Positions 52,610-62,468 are shown, counted from the stretch's first letter. The stretch: 64,000 nt of DNA from Chloroflexi bacterium HGW-Chloroflexi-3 (GCA_002842045.1 PHBX01000001.1:62001-126000), one strand, 5' to 3'. Translations and numbers: made by a program. The notes: a model not told the origin generated them from the letters alone.

Positions 52610-55600
52610 TAACTAAATCATCACTCACTTCATCCAACTTTAATGAAATCATCTGGCTGGACGAATCTCTTCCCATGGTTATTCCATAAATCACATCTGC
52701 TGCCTGAACAGTATTTCGATTGTGGGTTATAACGATAAATTGAATCTTTTTTCCTAATTCACTTAATAAATCACAGAACCTGCCTACATTCGCTTCATCT
52801 AAGGCTGCGTCTACTTCATCTAACACACAGAATGGGGGTGGAGACACCCGCAGTAATGAGAAGATCAACGCAACCGCAGTGAGACTTCTTTCACCACCGG
52901 ATAGTAAAGATAAACCTTGTTCACGTCTGCCAGGTAATCTGGCTTCAATTTCAATCCCGGTATTATTAAAATTCTCTTCATCAGTGAGGTACAATTTTGC
53001 AGATCCCCCGCCAAATAATCTGGAAAATAAATCCTTAAATTCAAAAGCAACCGCGTCAAACGTCTTTCTGAACTCCCGTTGCATGAGTTCATCTAACTCA
53101 GCAATTACTTGTCGAAGATCTTGATCAGCCTTTTTAAGATCCTCAACTTGCACTGATAAAAACTCAAATCGTTCTTTAACCGAGCGATATTCATCTTCAG
53201 CTTCAGGATTGATCGGACCAATTCTTCGCATTTGTGCTCGTTGGCGATTTATATTTTCTTCCAGATTAGGTTCAATTTCAGTTACGATGGGTAATTGTTC
53301 GACAAGACCTTCAAATGGTAAAGGATTGGGTCCAGTAATAGATGAAGAATATTCAAAAGATACCAACCCAAAATCCTCTTCAATGCGTCTGCGCAGGTTT
53401 TCCAAAATATCTTTATTTCGTGAATAATCCAGCTGACCTTGTGTCACATATCTTTCGCCAATGGTTACAGTTTGTTGCGCATTACTGATTTCTTCCTGTA
53501 ATTTATCAAAAGTTTTTTCTAGAACTTTTAATTTGTTTTCTGTAGGTATGAAGTGCTGTCGGATTTTTTCGATTTCATCTTTCAATTCAGTTTCTTTGGC
53601 TTTTTTAACACCTCGCTCATCATCAATTTCGAGCAATGCATTTTTAAAATCCTCCAATCTGCGATTGATAGATCTAAACCTCTGCCGATTCTGATCGATG
53701 TTGGTTCTATTTTCAAGTAATCTTTTTTGAGCTTCGTTGGTTGCCCGATCGACAACAGCCAGATTCGTTTTCCAATGTCCAACATTTGATTGAAAATCAT
53801 CAATTGGCATTTCATTTAATTTCGCTCGCAGACCATCGCTTTCAGTTCTTTGAGATTCAATTTTTTTACCAATTTCCAGCAATAAATTCTTCGTTATTGC
53901 TTCTGATTCAAGACTATGAAGGAGTTGTTGTTCCAGGGTCTTAATTTGGTTTTCTACCCATTGTTTTCTTTGACTTAATTTTTCATAGTCCAGGTTTCTT
54001 AGATTTACAAGTTTCTGGTTTTGTTGCAATTCCTGATAGTGTTTTTGTTCATCCTGTGTGATTTTGTTGTGATCATCATTTAAAGTATCAAATTCACCCT
54101 CAAGATCAGCCATTTCTACTTCCAGTATTGTAAATCTTTCTTGAGTTTCTTCGATTACCCTCATCAATTCTTGTTTTTGTCTGGGACGTGCAATAATTGA
54201 TGATCTGTTTTCTTTTCCTGCAAAAACAACTCCATTTCCCTGAAACACCTCTCCATTAAGCGTAACAAACCTCAAATGGGAAGGAAATTCCCCTAATGCC
54301 TTTATTGCATTTTCATGATTATCTACAATAATCGTTTTCCCTAATAAATTTTGCACGACTGGTCGATAATGATGATCAAATTTAACGAGTTCACTTGCTC
54401 TACCCACCAGACCATTTATGGATGGCAATTTCTGTTCTTTATCATTTTTTAACCATTGTAGAGGTAGAAGAATAGCACGACCCTGATCTCCTTTTGCTAA
54501 ATATTGAATGGCATATGAGGGATCAGAATTATCCAAAAGCACAATCGAATCAAGAAATTCACCTAATGCTGCAGCTATGGCAGCTTCCAACTCACTCGGA
54601 ACATTAAGAACTTCACTGAATGGTTGATATTGTCCTGAAAATTTTCCAGTTCTATGAGCATTCATCAGGTTTTTAGCGCCCAGATTGAAACCACTCAAAG
54701 TTTTTTCTGCCTCAATTAAAGCTTCATATTGTGCATTTAACTTTATTACTTCTGACTGTAATTTATTAAGAAAATTTCTTTTCTCATGGAGTTTTTTATC
54801 AATTTCATGTTTTTTGGTCGAAGATTCGAGTACTTTTTTCTTGATGATTTCAATTGATTTCTCGGAATCAGTTAAATACTTTTTAGATTTTTCTAGGTCT
54901 TTTTCTTTTTCTAATAATTCTTTTTGAATATCCAGTCCTTCTTGACATATTTTTTCGAGTGAAAGTTTCAGGTTAATGATTCTTTCACTCAATTCGTTTT
55001 GTTTTGCTTTTGCTTCTACCAATTTTGTTTCATTTTCAAACAGTGTTCTTCTGATTTTTTGAAGAACACTTTCCACTTGCCCCCTGATATTAAGCCTTTC
55101 ATTTAAAGATTTTTGAGCTTTGTCCAGGTTCGCTTTCGCTTCATCTACCTCCTGGGTTAATTTTTGATATTCAGCTTCTAAATTTTCGAGAAATAATTCT
55201 TTCGATTTAATTTCTTCTTCTAATCGCACCAAATCGTAATTTTGGTTATATTCCTGGTCATGTAATGATCGTTGACGTTCATCTAGAACAGCCAGGTCTC
55301 TGATGATTTTTTCCAATTCCAGATGTTGAGTTGAAGACTGTGAATGGAGCTCATTTAGCGTGCTACGCTTTGAAGAAATTTGGTTTCGAATATCAGAAAA
55401 TTGTTTCTCAATTTTTTCGTAATTATTTTTAACATTGTTTAAGTGGATTTCTCTCTCATGAAGCACATGCCTTGATTGAGACAAATCTTTTTGAGCATTA
55501 TTCCAGTGATATCCATACCAAATTCGTAATAAAACCTGAAGATCAGCCTGTAATGTTTTATATTCCAAGAACCTTTTTGTTTGCCGGTCCAAACTTCTCA

Positions 55601-56210
55601 GCCGAGGTTCTAATTCACTCAGGATATCTGTGACTCTTTCTAAATTATGACGAGTTTGTTCGAGACGATTTAAGGAATCTTCTCTTCTCGATCTATACAG
55701 ACCAATTCCGGCAGCTTCTTCAAAGAATTTCCTTCTTTCATCAGGTCGAATAGATAACGCAGAATCTACCAATCCTTGACCAATTAAAGTATAAGTCCGT
55801 TCGGCCAAACCTGATTGACCAAGCAACTCCTGAATATCTCTCAACCTGATTCTCTGCCCGTTCAACAAATATTCATTCTGTCCATCTCGATAAGCCCTTC
55901 TGGTAACAGATACTTCCGAAAAATCAATCGGAAGCCATCCATCTTCATTATTGAATGTAATGGTGGAAGAAGCCATTCCAGCTCTGGATCGTCCTTCACT
56001 TCCGGCAAAAATCATATCTTCAGTTTTTCGTCCACGTAATAACCGGTAAGATTGTTCCCCTAATACCCATCGAATTGAATCAGCAATATTAGATTTCCCC
56101 GATCCGTTTGGGCCAACAATAGCGGTAATTTTTCCCGGAAATTCGAAATTTGTTTTACTGGCAAAAGTTTTATAACCTTGTAGTTCTAATGACCTTAAGC
56201 GTGAAATCAT
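52605..56210 (-). CDS. smc: Chromosome segregation ATPase SMC
   Basis: The 1201-residue protein is a full SMC. The N-terminal head has Walker A GPNGSGKSNIADSIRWVLGEQ region (residues about 32-52). Two long coiled-coil arms flank a hinge near residues 510-650 (FSGQYQPFSEVL, GRASELVKFDHHYRPV). The C-terminal head has signature LLSGGERSLTAVALIF and Walker B PFCVLDEVDAALDEANV. SMC condenses and separates chromosomes with ScpA and ScpB; scpA is 2.2 kb away on the other strand. It follows rnc by 19 bp, a conserved rnc-smc pair. Confidence 0.97.
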   Translation of the reverse strand: MISRLRSLELQGYKTFASKTNFEFPGKITAIVGPNGSGKSNIADSIRWVLGEQSYRLLRGRKTEDMIFAGSEGRSRAGMASSTITFNNEDGWLPIDFSEVSVTRRAYRDGQNEYLLNGQRIRLRDIQELLGQSGLAERTYTLIGQGLVDSALSIRPDERRKFFEEAAGIGLYRSRREDSLNRLEQTRHNLERVTDILSELEPRLRSLDRQTKRFLEYKTLQADLQVLLRIWYGYHWNNAQKDLSQSRHVLHEREIHLNNVKNNYEKIEKQFSDIRNQISSKRSTLNELHSQSSTQHLELEKIIRDLAVLDERQRSLHDQEYNQNYDLVRLEEEIKSKELFLENLEAEYQKLTQEVDEAKANLDKAQKSLNERLNIRGQVESVLQKIRRTLFENETKLVEAKAKQNELSERIINLKLSLEKICQEGLDIQKELLEKEKDLEKSKKYLTDSEKSIEIIKKKVLESSTKKHEIDKKLHEKRNFLNKLQSEVIKLNAQYEALIEAEKTLSGFNLGAKNLMNAHRTGKFSGQYQPFSEVLNVPSELEAAIAAALGEFLDSIVLLDNSDPSYAIQYLAKGDQGRAILLPLQWLKNDKEQKLPSINGLVGRASELVKFDHHYRPVVQNLLGKTIIVDNHENAIKALGEFPSHLRFVTLNGEVFQGNGVVFAGKENRSSIIARPRQKQELMRVIEETQERFTILEVEMADLEGEFDTLNDDHNKITQDEQKHYQELQQNQKLVNLRNLDYEKLSQRKQWVENQIKTLEQQLLHSLESEAITKNLLLEIGKKIESQRTESDGLRAKLNEMPIDDFQSNVGHWKTNLAVVDRATNEAQKRLLENRTNIDQNRQRFRSINRRLEDFKNALLEIDDERGVKKAKETELKDEIEKIRQHFIPTENKLKVLEKTFDKLQEEISNAQQTVTIGERYVTQGQLDYSRNKDILENLRRRIEEDFGLVSFEYSSSITGPNPLPFEGLVEQLPIVTEIEPNLEENINRQRAQMRRIGPINPEAEDEYRSVKERFEFLSVQVEDLKKADQDLRQVIAELDELMQREFRKTFDAVAFEFKDLFSRLFGGGSAKLYLTDEENFNNTGIEIEARLPGRREQGLSLLSGGERSLTAVALIFSLLRVSPPPFCVLDEVDAALDEANVGRFCDLLSELGKKIQFIVITHNRNTVQAADVIYGITMGRDSSSQMISLKLDEVSDDLVK

Positions 56211-56229
56211 TTATGAAAGGCTCCATCTG

Positions 56230-56970
56230 TTATTCATTATTATTTCTTTGTTTTTGTACAAGTCCTAAGCGGATCAATGCCTGTTGTGCAGCTATTTTCG
56301 CTGCGGCTTGTTTACTCGGGCCTTCACCGCTTCCAAATGGTTCTCCGTTTAACAAAACTTCTACCTGGAATACTTTCGAGTGATCCGGACCGAAGGAATT
56401 TCTCGTAACGTATGAAGGAGCAAAATATCCCTGTGATTGTGCCCATTCTTGAAATAAGCTCTTAGGATCTTCATTTTTGTTATTTAATAAAATATCTTCC
56501 GATGCTTCTTTTAGTAAAGTCTCCAGAAATTCATTAACGGCAGGTATACCCCCATCCAGATAAATCGCACCGACCACTGCTTCAAATGTGTCGCATAATA
56601 AGGCAGGACGGGTTCGTCCACCAGCCTGTGCTTCTCCACGTCCTAACCTCATTGCTTTTCCAAGTTTGATTTGTTCAGCAAAAACTGCCAATTGCTCAGT
56701 ATGAACCAGTGCAGATCTCATTCTGGTTAGATCCCCTTCTGGCATTTCAGGAAAGTGGTGGTACAACCATGATCCAACAACAAAATCCAGGACTGCATCA
56801 CCAAGAAATTCTAATCGCTCATTGTCTTCTAACGCTTCTGGGTGTTCATTTAAAAATGAGCGATGTGTTAATGCTCTGCTAAGTAACAACCAATCCGTTA
56901 TTCGTAACCCCAACCTTTTTGCTAATTCCTGAGGGCTCTCCAACTTAGGAGTGTGATTATCACCTTTCAT
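56230..56970 (-). CDS. rnc: Ribonuclease III
   Basis: The 246-residue enzyme cuts double-stranded RNA in rRNA maturation and mRNA turnover. The RNase III signature NERLEFLGDAVLDFVVG is near residue 45, the metal ligand region CDTFEAVVGAIYLDGG near 120, and a double-stranded-RNA-binding domain fills the last 75 residues (DPKSLFQEWAQ, GPSKQAAAKIAAQQAL). A longer frame from 57009 is rejected, since ATG 56970 has AGGAGGT upstream. It is co-transcribed with smc. Confidence 0.95.
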   Translation of the reverse strand: MKGDNHTPKLESPQELAKRLGLRITDWLLLSRALTHRSFLNEHPEALEDNERLEFLGDAVLDFVVGSWLYHHFPEMPEGDLTRMRSALVHTEQLAVFAEQIKLGKAMRLGRGEAQAGGRTRPALLCDTFEAVVGAIYLDGGIPAVNEFLETLLKEASEDILLNNKNEDPKSLFQEWAQSQGYFAPSYVTRNSFGPDHSKVFQVEVLLNGEPFGSGEGPSKQAAAKIAAQQALIRLGLVQKQRNNNE

Positions 56971-57073
56971 TCTACCTCCTAAGAACTTGCGATGCGGAAG
57001 CCACCTCACTTGTAAAAATCAAGTAGCTTACGCACCAAAAGTTCATCTTCAATTTATTTTCAATTATATTGCG

Positions 57074-57093
57074 CATTGATATATGTATCAATG
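57074..57093 (-). terminator. Possible terminator after moaD-moaE
   Basis: A perfect 8-bp palindrome CATTGATA-TATG-TATCAATG lies 12 bp beyond the moaD-moaE stop on the minus strand, with AT-rich sequence following. It lacks GC pairs and a long T-run, so it may instead be an operator for rnc. The rest of 56971-57104 shows only the rnc ribosome site. Confidence 0.4.
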
Positions 57094-57104
57094 GTGCTAT
57101 TTAT

Positions 57105-57842
57105 TTAATCACCTTTCCCTGGTATGTAATCCCCTTCAATCCAGGTTTCACCATCTGGGCTAATTTCTTTTTTCCAAATCGGGACGATTTCTTTGATACG
57201 ATCGATACCATATTTGGCAGCATCAAATACCCCGGTGTGACGATGGGCAGCCGAACAGAGAACCACCACAGTTGGTGTTCCTGCATCCATGTAGCCAATT
57301 CGCTGGATAATGACTATTTTTTGTACAGTTGGCCATTTATCGTGAATTTCTTCAGCAACCTGAGCCATTTTTGCTTCCGCCATAGGAATATATGCTTCAT
57401 ACTCCAATCCACTGGTTAATGGATGATCAGAATTATTTGTTTCTCCCCGTATTACACCAGTGAACATCACAACAGCACCAGTGGTATTTTGAATAGATTG
57501 GAATATCAAAGAATTAAAATCAAATTCAGTTGTAGAAACTTCGATTATTACATTATTGTCCATTTGACCTCCGCTCACAGGGGGAAAGCAAGCTAATTCT
57601 GCGTTTTCAAGAATTACTTCGGAATCGAAAGCAAAATTCTGATTAATTGAAATCAACATAACCGGCAAAAAGTCTTTTAACTGGGGATATTCTATAATTA
57701 ACCGATTCTTGAGGTCTTGAATGGTTGCTCCTTTTTCTATATCGATTTGAATCTCAGAGGTTCCTACAAGTTCCTTTAATTTGGCAAAAAATAATATTTT
57801 AAGATGAATTGGTTCATTGTTGGATTGATTATTATTATTCAT
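57105..57842 (-). CDS. moaD-moaE: Fused molybdopterin synthase MoaD-MoaE
   Basis: The 245-residue protein joins both subunits of molybdopterin synthase, which inserts the dithiolene sulfurs into precursor Z. Residues 10-92 are MoaD (ubiquitin-like), ending in the sulfur-carrier tail PPVSGG at 87-92. Residues about 97-245 are MoaE ([56 protein letters not shown] with catalytic lysines). MoaD normally needs a free C-terminal Gly-Gly, so cleavage after Gly92 is expected, as reported for the MoaX fusion of Mycobacterium. GGAGATG precedes the ATG, and it overlaps moaC by 8 bp. Confidence 0.92.
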   Translation of the reverse strand: MNNNNQSNNEPIHLKILFFAKLKELVGTSEIQIDIEKGATIQDLKNRLIIEYPQLKDFLPVMLISINQNFAFDSEVILENAELACFPPVSGGQMDNNVIIEVSTTEFDFNSLIFQSIQNTTGAVVMFTGVIRGETNNSDHPLTSGLEYEAYIPMAEAKMAQVAEEIHDKWPTVQKIVIIQRIGYMDAGTPTVVVLCSAAHRHTGVFDAAKYGIDRIKEIVPIWKKEISPDGETWIEGDYIPGKGD

Positions 57843-58317
57843 TAATTACATCTCCGCTCGTCCCACCTCTTTTTTCAACAAGGCGAATATTTTCAATTCT
57901 GGCAGATTTTTCTACAGCTTTGATCATGTCATAAATCGTCAATCCAGCAACAGATACCGCTGTCAGAGCTTCCATTTCCACACCTGTCCTGCCATCTGTA
58001 ATAACCGTAGCTTCAATCTGGACACCAGGTAATTCTTCATCAATATTAAGCTCAAGATCAATTTTATTAATGATAAGTGGGTGACACAAAGGAATAAGGT
58101 CCGATGTTTTTTTTGCTGCCTGGATACCAGCAATTTTTGCCACGGTCAAAACATCTCCCTTTTTTAGCAATCCTTTTTTTATCATCTCAACAGTGGTTGC
58201 TAAAAGCACCACCTGCCCTTTTGCTTTCGCAATACGGTGGCTGACCGGTTTATCTCCAACATCAACCATACTTGCATTTCCGTTCGAATCTATGTGGGTT
58301 AGGTTATTATTTTTCAT
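57835..58317 (-). CDS. moaC: Cyclic pyranopterin monophosphate synthase MoaC
   Basis: The 160-residue enzyme makes cyclic pyranopterin monophosphate with MoaA in molybdenum cofactor synthesis. [32 protein letters not shown] and [20 protein letters not shown] are the family blocks, and [11 protein letters not shown] holds the C-terminal Lys. Length is normal. It begins 6 nt after a TAAAAT box with no ribosome site, so it is probably leaderless. It is coupled to moaD-moaE by an 8-bp overlap and is divergent from scpA. moaA and moeA are not in the window. Confidence 0.93.
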   Translation of the reverse strand: MKNNNLTHIDSNGNASMVDVGDKPVSHRIAKAKGQVVLLATTVEMIKKGLLKKGDVLTVAKIAGIQAAKKTSDLIPLCHPLIINKIDLELNIDEELPGVQIEATVITDGRTGVEMEALTAVSVAGLTIYDMIKAVEKSARIENIRLVEKRGGTSGDVINE

Positions 58318-58323
58318 TGGTGT

Positions 58324-58329
58324 ATTTTA
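58324..58329 (-). promoter_or_regulatory. -10 box of moaC, predicted leaderless
   Basis: TAAAAT ends 6 nt before the moaC ATG on the minus strand, with no Shine-Dalgarno sequence between. The -35 region is poor. Confidence 0.5.
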
Positions 58330-58384
58330 TCGCATGCTTTCTGAGTTTGAATGTTTAATAAGTAATCATAAATGCAGATGCTTC

Positions 58385-58393
58385 TGCTATAAT
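58385..58393 (+). promoter_or_regulatory. Extended -10 promoter of scpA, predicted leaderless
   Basis: TGC-TATAAT is an extended -10 element. The GTG start codon at 58401 is 7 nt after its end, where transcription should begin, and no ribosome site fits. Confidence 0.68.
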
Positions 58394-58400
58394 TGCTCAT

Positions 58401-59192
58401 GTGGCGCAACAGATTGGTAACTATTATAACCAAGATTATCGAGTTGATACGGAACTTTATCAAGGTCCTCTTGATATATTATTAGAATTAATCGAAAGTG
58501 CTGAATTGGATATCACCAAATTAGCGCTTGCAAAAGTCACAGATCAATATTTGGAATACCTGAAAAAAATTAAAATTGAGAATCCATCTGAGGTCTCATC
58601 TTTTTTGGTAATTGCATCCAGATTATTACAAATTAAATCTCAAGCCTTACTCCCAAAACAATCTTTGGAAATCTTTGGTGAAATAGAAGAAGATCCTGGA
58701 GAAGCATTAGCCCAACAACTTATTGTTTATAAAAGATTTAAAGAAATTTCCAAATGGCTTCTAGAACGTGAAGATGAAGGATTACGAACTTATTTACGGA
58801 TAGCACCACCACCAAAAATAAATTTCCAACCAAAATTAGACCTGACTGGTATAACATTGGATGATTTGGTGCAGGTAGCCCGAGAAATTTTTGTCAGTGG
58901 CTTTCCGCTTCAGAAATTGGAGACAGTCATAAATTTTCCTCGCCTTACCATTAAGGATCGCATAACAACCATTTTGGATCATTTGCGAAAATTCCGTAAA
59001 ACCACATTCATGAGTTTGTTAAACCATAAAAATTCTCGGAGTGAGTTGGTGGTGACTTTTTTGGCATTATTGGAACTGGTTAAAAGACATATAATTGAAG
59101 CCAATCAAACCGAGCTTTTTGGAGAAATCGATTTGAATTCCGAAAACCTTGTTGATGAAAATTTAGAACTTGATATTGAATTTAACGAATAA
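58401..59192 (+). CDS. scpA: Segregation and condensation protein A
   Basis: The 263-residue kleisin links the SMC heads. The N-terminal part has TELYQGPLDILLELIESAELDI and ALAKVTDQYLEYLK (both start the family profile), and SSFLVIASRLLQIKSQALLP follows. The C-terminal winged-helix region has LRKFRKTTFMSLL and LVVTFLALLELVKRHII. The start codon is GTG and the transcript seems leaderless. scpB is not adjacent. It is divergent from moaC and convergent with the next gene, whose stop is 6 bp away. Confidence 0.93.
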   Translation: MAQQIGNYYNQDYRVDTELYQGPLDILLELIESAELDITKLALAKVTDQYLEYLKKIKIENPSEVSSFLVIASRLLQIKSQALLPKQSLEIFGEIEEDPGEALAQQLIVYKRFKEISKWLLEREDEGLRTYLRIAPPPKINFQPKLDLTGITLDDLVQVAREIFVSGFPLQKLETVINFPRLTIKDRITTILDHLRKFRKTTFMSLLNHKNSRSELVVTFLALLELVKRHIIEANQTELFGEIDLNSENLVDENLELDIEFNE

Positions 59193-59198
59193 GAAAAT

Positions 59199-59744
59199 TT
59201 ATTCTTGTTCTTGTGGAAACAAACCTTCAACCATTTCGTATGGTAAACGGTTACTGAGCCATACCACCATTAAACTGAGATCATCATCACTCAGTGGATA
59301 ATTCGGGTTATTTTTCCTGAATGAATCGATCAGAACTTCAAACGAGTCTTCTTTTGGCCATTCAAGCATAAATCCTGGTAATAAACTCCTATCCGCCTCT
59401 ATTGGTAATAATTTCCAGGATCTTTCTTCCAGATAGCGAAATATCGTCTTTTTCGTCTCAGAATTGATCTCTGACCAGGCACCCAGGACCTGAGCCACAA
59501 ATTCAGGAGATTTTTTATATGTATCAATACAACCGTTGATTTTTAAGGGTAATGGAGCTACAGCGCTATTCCTGAAACCTTGCACCCGTACATGGCTCTT
59601 GATCAGTGAATTTATTTTCCGTTGTCTTTCCTCCGAAAGTTTATTGAAATTACCTAAGACTGATTGAATTACTAATTGTCGGTAATCGTCTAGCATATAT
59701 TCATTAATTGCATGAAACGGTAAGAATCTAGCATTTTTATCCAT
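59199..59744 (-). CDS. Unknown protein between scpA and mutS
   Basis: I do not recognise this 181-residue soluble protein. It has no signal peptide or membrane segment, one cysteine, and a composition like its neighbours. It contains predicted helices such as DDYRQLVIQSVLGNFNKL and LSDDDLSLMVVWLSNRLP. It is convergent with scpA (6 bp between stops) and divergent from mutS. A TATAAA box ends 6 nt before the ATG and no ribosome site is seen, so it may be leaderless. Confidence 0.72.
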   Translation of the reverse strand: MDKNARFLPFHAINEYMLDDYRQLVIQSVLGNFNKLSEERQRKINSLIKSHVRVQGFRNSAVAPLPLKINGCIDTYKKSPEFVAQVLGAWSEINSETKKTIFRYLEERSWKLLPIEADRSLLPGFMLEWPKEDSFEVLIDSFRKNNPNYPLSDDDLSLMVVWLSNRLPYEMVEGLFPQEQE

Positions 59745-59750
59745 CTTCTT

Positions 59751-59756
59751 TTTATA
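59751..59756 (-). promoter_or_regulatory. -10-like box of the unknown gene before mutS
   Basis: TATAAA ends 6 nt before the ATG on the minus strand. The -35 is weak, so the call is tentative. Confidence 0.42.
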
Positions 59757-59860
59757 AATACCTTCCTCGCATTAATCTAGAAAGTGTAATTTTACTTGAT
59801 AAATAACCGATTTTTAAATCTACTTCTTATTTTGCATTTTTAGTTAAAATTGTTTTGAAC

Positions 59861-59889
59861 TTGCAGAAAAGCAGATGTGAACTTAGAAT
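59861..59889 (+). promoter_or_regulatory. Promoter of mutS, predicted leaderless
   Basis: TTGCAG (59861-59866) and TAGAAT (59884-59889) have a 17-bp spacer. The ATG at 59898 is 8 nt after the -10 box, so this promoter would start the mRNA at the ATG. It argues against the upstream GTG at 59877 as the start. Confidence 0.6.
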
Positions 59890-59897
59890 CAATTTCT

Positions 59898-62468
59898 ATG
59901 AGTGAAAACGAAGTCACCCCAATTCGAAGACAATACCTTAATATTAAGAAAAACTATCCTGATGCAATTGTTTTTTTCAGATTGGGTGATTTTTATGAAA
60001 CATTTGATGATGATGCAGAAATAACATCCAGAGAACTGGATATTGTGCTGACATCCAGAAACGTAGCTAAAGGAATTCGAATTCCAATGGCTGGTATCCC
60101 TTATCATGCTGTCGATAACTATCTTTCCAGATTGATCAACAAAGGTTATCACGTTGCCATTGCTGAACAATTAAGTGAACCAGATGGACATGGAATTGTG
60201 GATCGCGATGTGGTTCGGGTTGTCACACCAGGGACTGTCATCGAACCAAATCTCCTAAAAAAGGATCAAAATAATTATCTCACCAGTGCAATTATTGATG
60301 AAAATCGCGTTGGTATTGCATATGTAGACATCACAACCGGGGAATTTAAAGCGACAGAATTGGTTTCTTCTGAGCCATTGAATGAATTAAGATCTGAACT
60401 GCTGCGCCTTAATCCAGCTGAAATCTTATTTCCAGAATCTATAAAAATTCAGAATGAACTTCCCGGTCATATCACTCAATATCCGAATTGGCACTTTGAA
60501 CCAATCCGTTGTGAGGAAAAACTCAAACATCACTTTAAGGTCAGTTCCCTTGATGCATTTGGAATAAAGGGAATGACACTTGCCTTGCAGGCTTCAGGAG
60601 CAATCATTGACTATCTCAATGATACACAGCCATCTGCCTTAAAAATTTTGAGTAATATATCCAACTACTCAACCTCAACTTTTATGACGTTGGATGCAGC
60701 AACCCGTAGAAATTTAGAATTAACTGAAACGCTTCGTAAAAATGAAGTCAAAGGCTCGTTATTGCACATTCTGGATTATGCGATTACCGCAATGGGGAAG
60801 CGCTTATTACGTCAGTGGGTCTCACAACCCTTATTGGATATTGAAGAAATAAAACTCAGGCAGCAAAGTGTTGGTTTTTTCAAAATCAATGGTTTACTGC
60901 GTGCTGAGTTATTTGTTCAACTTAAAAAAATAAACGATATCGAAAGATTGACCAGTCGAGTTATATCCGGGCATGCAATCCCCCGTGACTTGGTGACCAT
61001 TCGTTCTACGCTCCAAAACCTACCAGAGTTGTTGCAAATATTGTCCACAATGGATTCTCCTTCATTGAAAAAATTAACAGAAAAAATCCATATTTGTAAC
61101 CAGGAACTTGAGCTTTTAGAGTCATCCATTGATGATGAACCTCCAGCAACGCTGCAGACAACCGGGATTATTCGGACTGGATATTCATCTGAATTAGATC
61201 AGATCATTAAGGCATCGCAACACGCCCGCGATTGGATCAACTCACTAGAAAACATCGAAAGAGAAAGAACGGGTATAAAAACACTCAAAGTTGGCTATAA
61301 CAAAGTGTTTGGTTATTATATTGAGGTCACCCGAGCCAATAGCGCTTCGGTACCCCAAGAATATATCAGAAAACAAACTTTGGTTAATGCAGAACGTTTC
61401 ATTACACCTGATTTAAAAGAATATGAAACACTTGTGCTTAATGCAGAAGATCGCATCAAGGAAATTGAGCAACGATTATTCAAACAAATTTGCGAACAAT
61501 TATCCTCCTCCAGCAAGCGGTTATTAGAAACATCTGCGGGGATTGCGGAAATCGATGTTCTGGCTTCTTTCGCTGAAGCTGCCTCCTTAGGCAACTATTG
61601 CCAACCAGAATTACAGGATTCCCAAATTCTTCATATTTTGGATGGTCGCCATCCAGTGGTGGAAAAATCGTTGCAGGGGAAACGGTTTGTTCCTAACGAT
61701 TCTGTGTTTGAAGAAGGTGAGATGATCCGCATTATCACCGGTCCAAATATGAGTGGTAAAAGCACCTTCTTACGTCAGGTGGCATTAATTGTTCTAATGG
61801 CACAAATTGGCAGTTTCGTTCCTGCCAGTGAAGCAATCATAGGCATAACAGACCGAATTTTTACCAGAATTGGTGCCCAGGATGAAATTCATGCTGGTCA
61901 ATCTACCTTCATGGTTGAGATGATTGAAACAGCAAATATTTTGAATCATGCAACACCAAAGAGCCTTTTGATTTTGGATGAAATCGGACGTGGTACTTCC
62001 ACCTATGATGGTTTATCAATCGCATGGGCAGTCATCGAACACATCCACAACCATCCTGCCATTCGTGCAAGAACCTTGTTCGCGACCCATTATCATGAAT
62101 TAACTCAATTAAGTGATTTGCTCCCAGGGGTTAGAAATTACAATGTTGCTGTTACAGAAGCGGATAACACCGTTGTGTTTTTACATAAGATCATACCAGG
62201 TGGAGCGGATCGATCCTATGGGATCCATGTTGGGCAACTGGCTGGGTTACCAAAGCCAGTCATTCAAAGATCTGCTGAAATTCTCCGGCAATTGGAAATT
62301 AGCTCTGGTAAAGCAATCACTATTCAACCGGACCTTCCCCAACAATTAACCCTCTTCCCTGAAAACAACCCAATAATCAGTGCGCTTAAAGAATTGGATA
62401 TCAATTCATTATCACCCATTGAAGCATTAAATAAACTCTATGAGTGGAAGAAAAAATTTACTGGATGA
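59898..62468 (+). CDS. mutS: DNA mismatch repair protein MutS
   Basis: The 856-residue MutS1 recognises mismatches. The N-terminal mismatch motif is GDFYETF (Phe-x-Glu). The ATPase has Walker A GPNMSGKST near residue 615, then SEAIIGITDRIFTRIGAQDE, and Walker B LLILDEIGRGTSTYDGLSIAW; FATHYHELTQL is the later His motif. A C-terminal tail ends IEALNKLYEWKKKF. In-frame GTG 59877 would add seven residues but has no ribosome site; ATG 59898 fits a leaderless mRNA. mutL is not adjacent. Confidence 0.95.
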   Translation: MSENEVTPIRRQYLNIKKNYPDAIVFFRLGDFYETFDDDAEITSRELDIVLTSRNVAKGIRIPMAGIPYHAVDNYLSRLINKGYHVAIAEQLSEPDGHGIVDRDVVRVVTPGTVIEPNLLKKDQNNYLTSAIIDENRVGIAYVDITTGEFKATELVSSEPLNELRSELLRLNPAEILFPESIKIQNELPGHITQYPNWHFEPIRCEEKLKHHFKVSSLDAFGIKGMTLALQASGAIIDYLNDTQPSALKILSNISNYSTSTFMTLDAATRRNLELTETLRKNEVKGSLLHILDYAITAMGKRLLRQWVSQPLLDIEEIKLRQQSVGFFKINGLLRAELFVQLKKINDIERLTSRVISGHAIPRDLVTIRSTLQNLPELLQILSTMDSPSLKKLTEKIHICNQELELLESSIDDEPPATLQTTGIIRTGYSSELDQIIKASQHARDWINSLENIERERTGIKTLKVGYNKVFGYYIEVTRANSASVPQEYIRKQTLVNAERFITPDLKEYETLVLNAEDRIKEIEQRLFKQICEQLSSSSKRLLETSAGIAEIDVLASFAEAASLGNYCQPELQDSQILHILDGRHPVVEKSLQGKRFVPNDSVFEEGEMIRIITGPNMSGKSTFLRQVALIVLMAQIGSFVPASEAIIGITDRIFTRIGAQDEIHAGQSTFMVEMIETANILNHATPKSLLILDEIGRGTSTYDGLSIAWAVIEHIHNHPAIRARTLFATHYHELTQLSDLLPGVRNYNVAVTEADNTVVFLHKIIPGGADRSYGIHVGQLAGLPKPVIQRSAEILRQLEISSGKAITIQPDLPQQLTLFPENNPIISALKELDINSLSPIEALNKLYEWKKKFTG

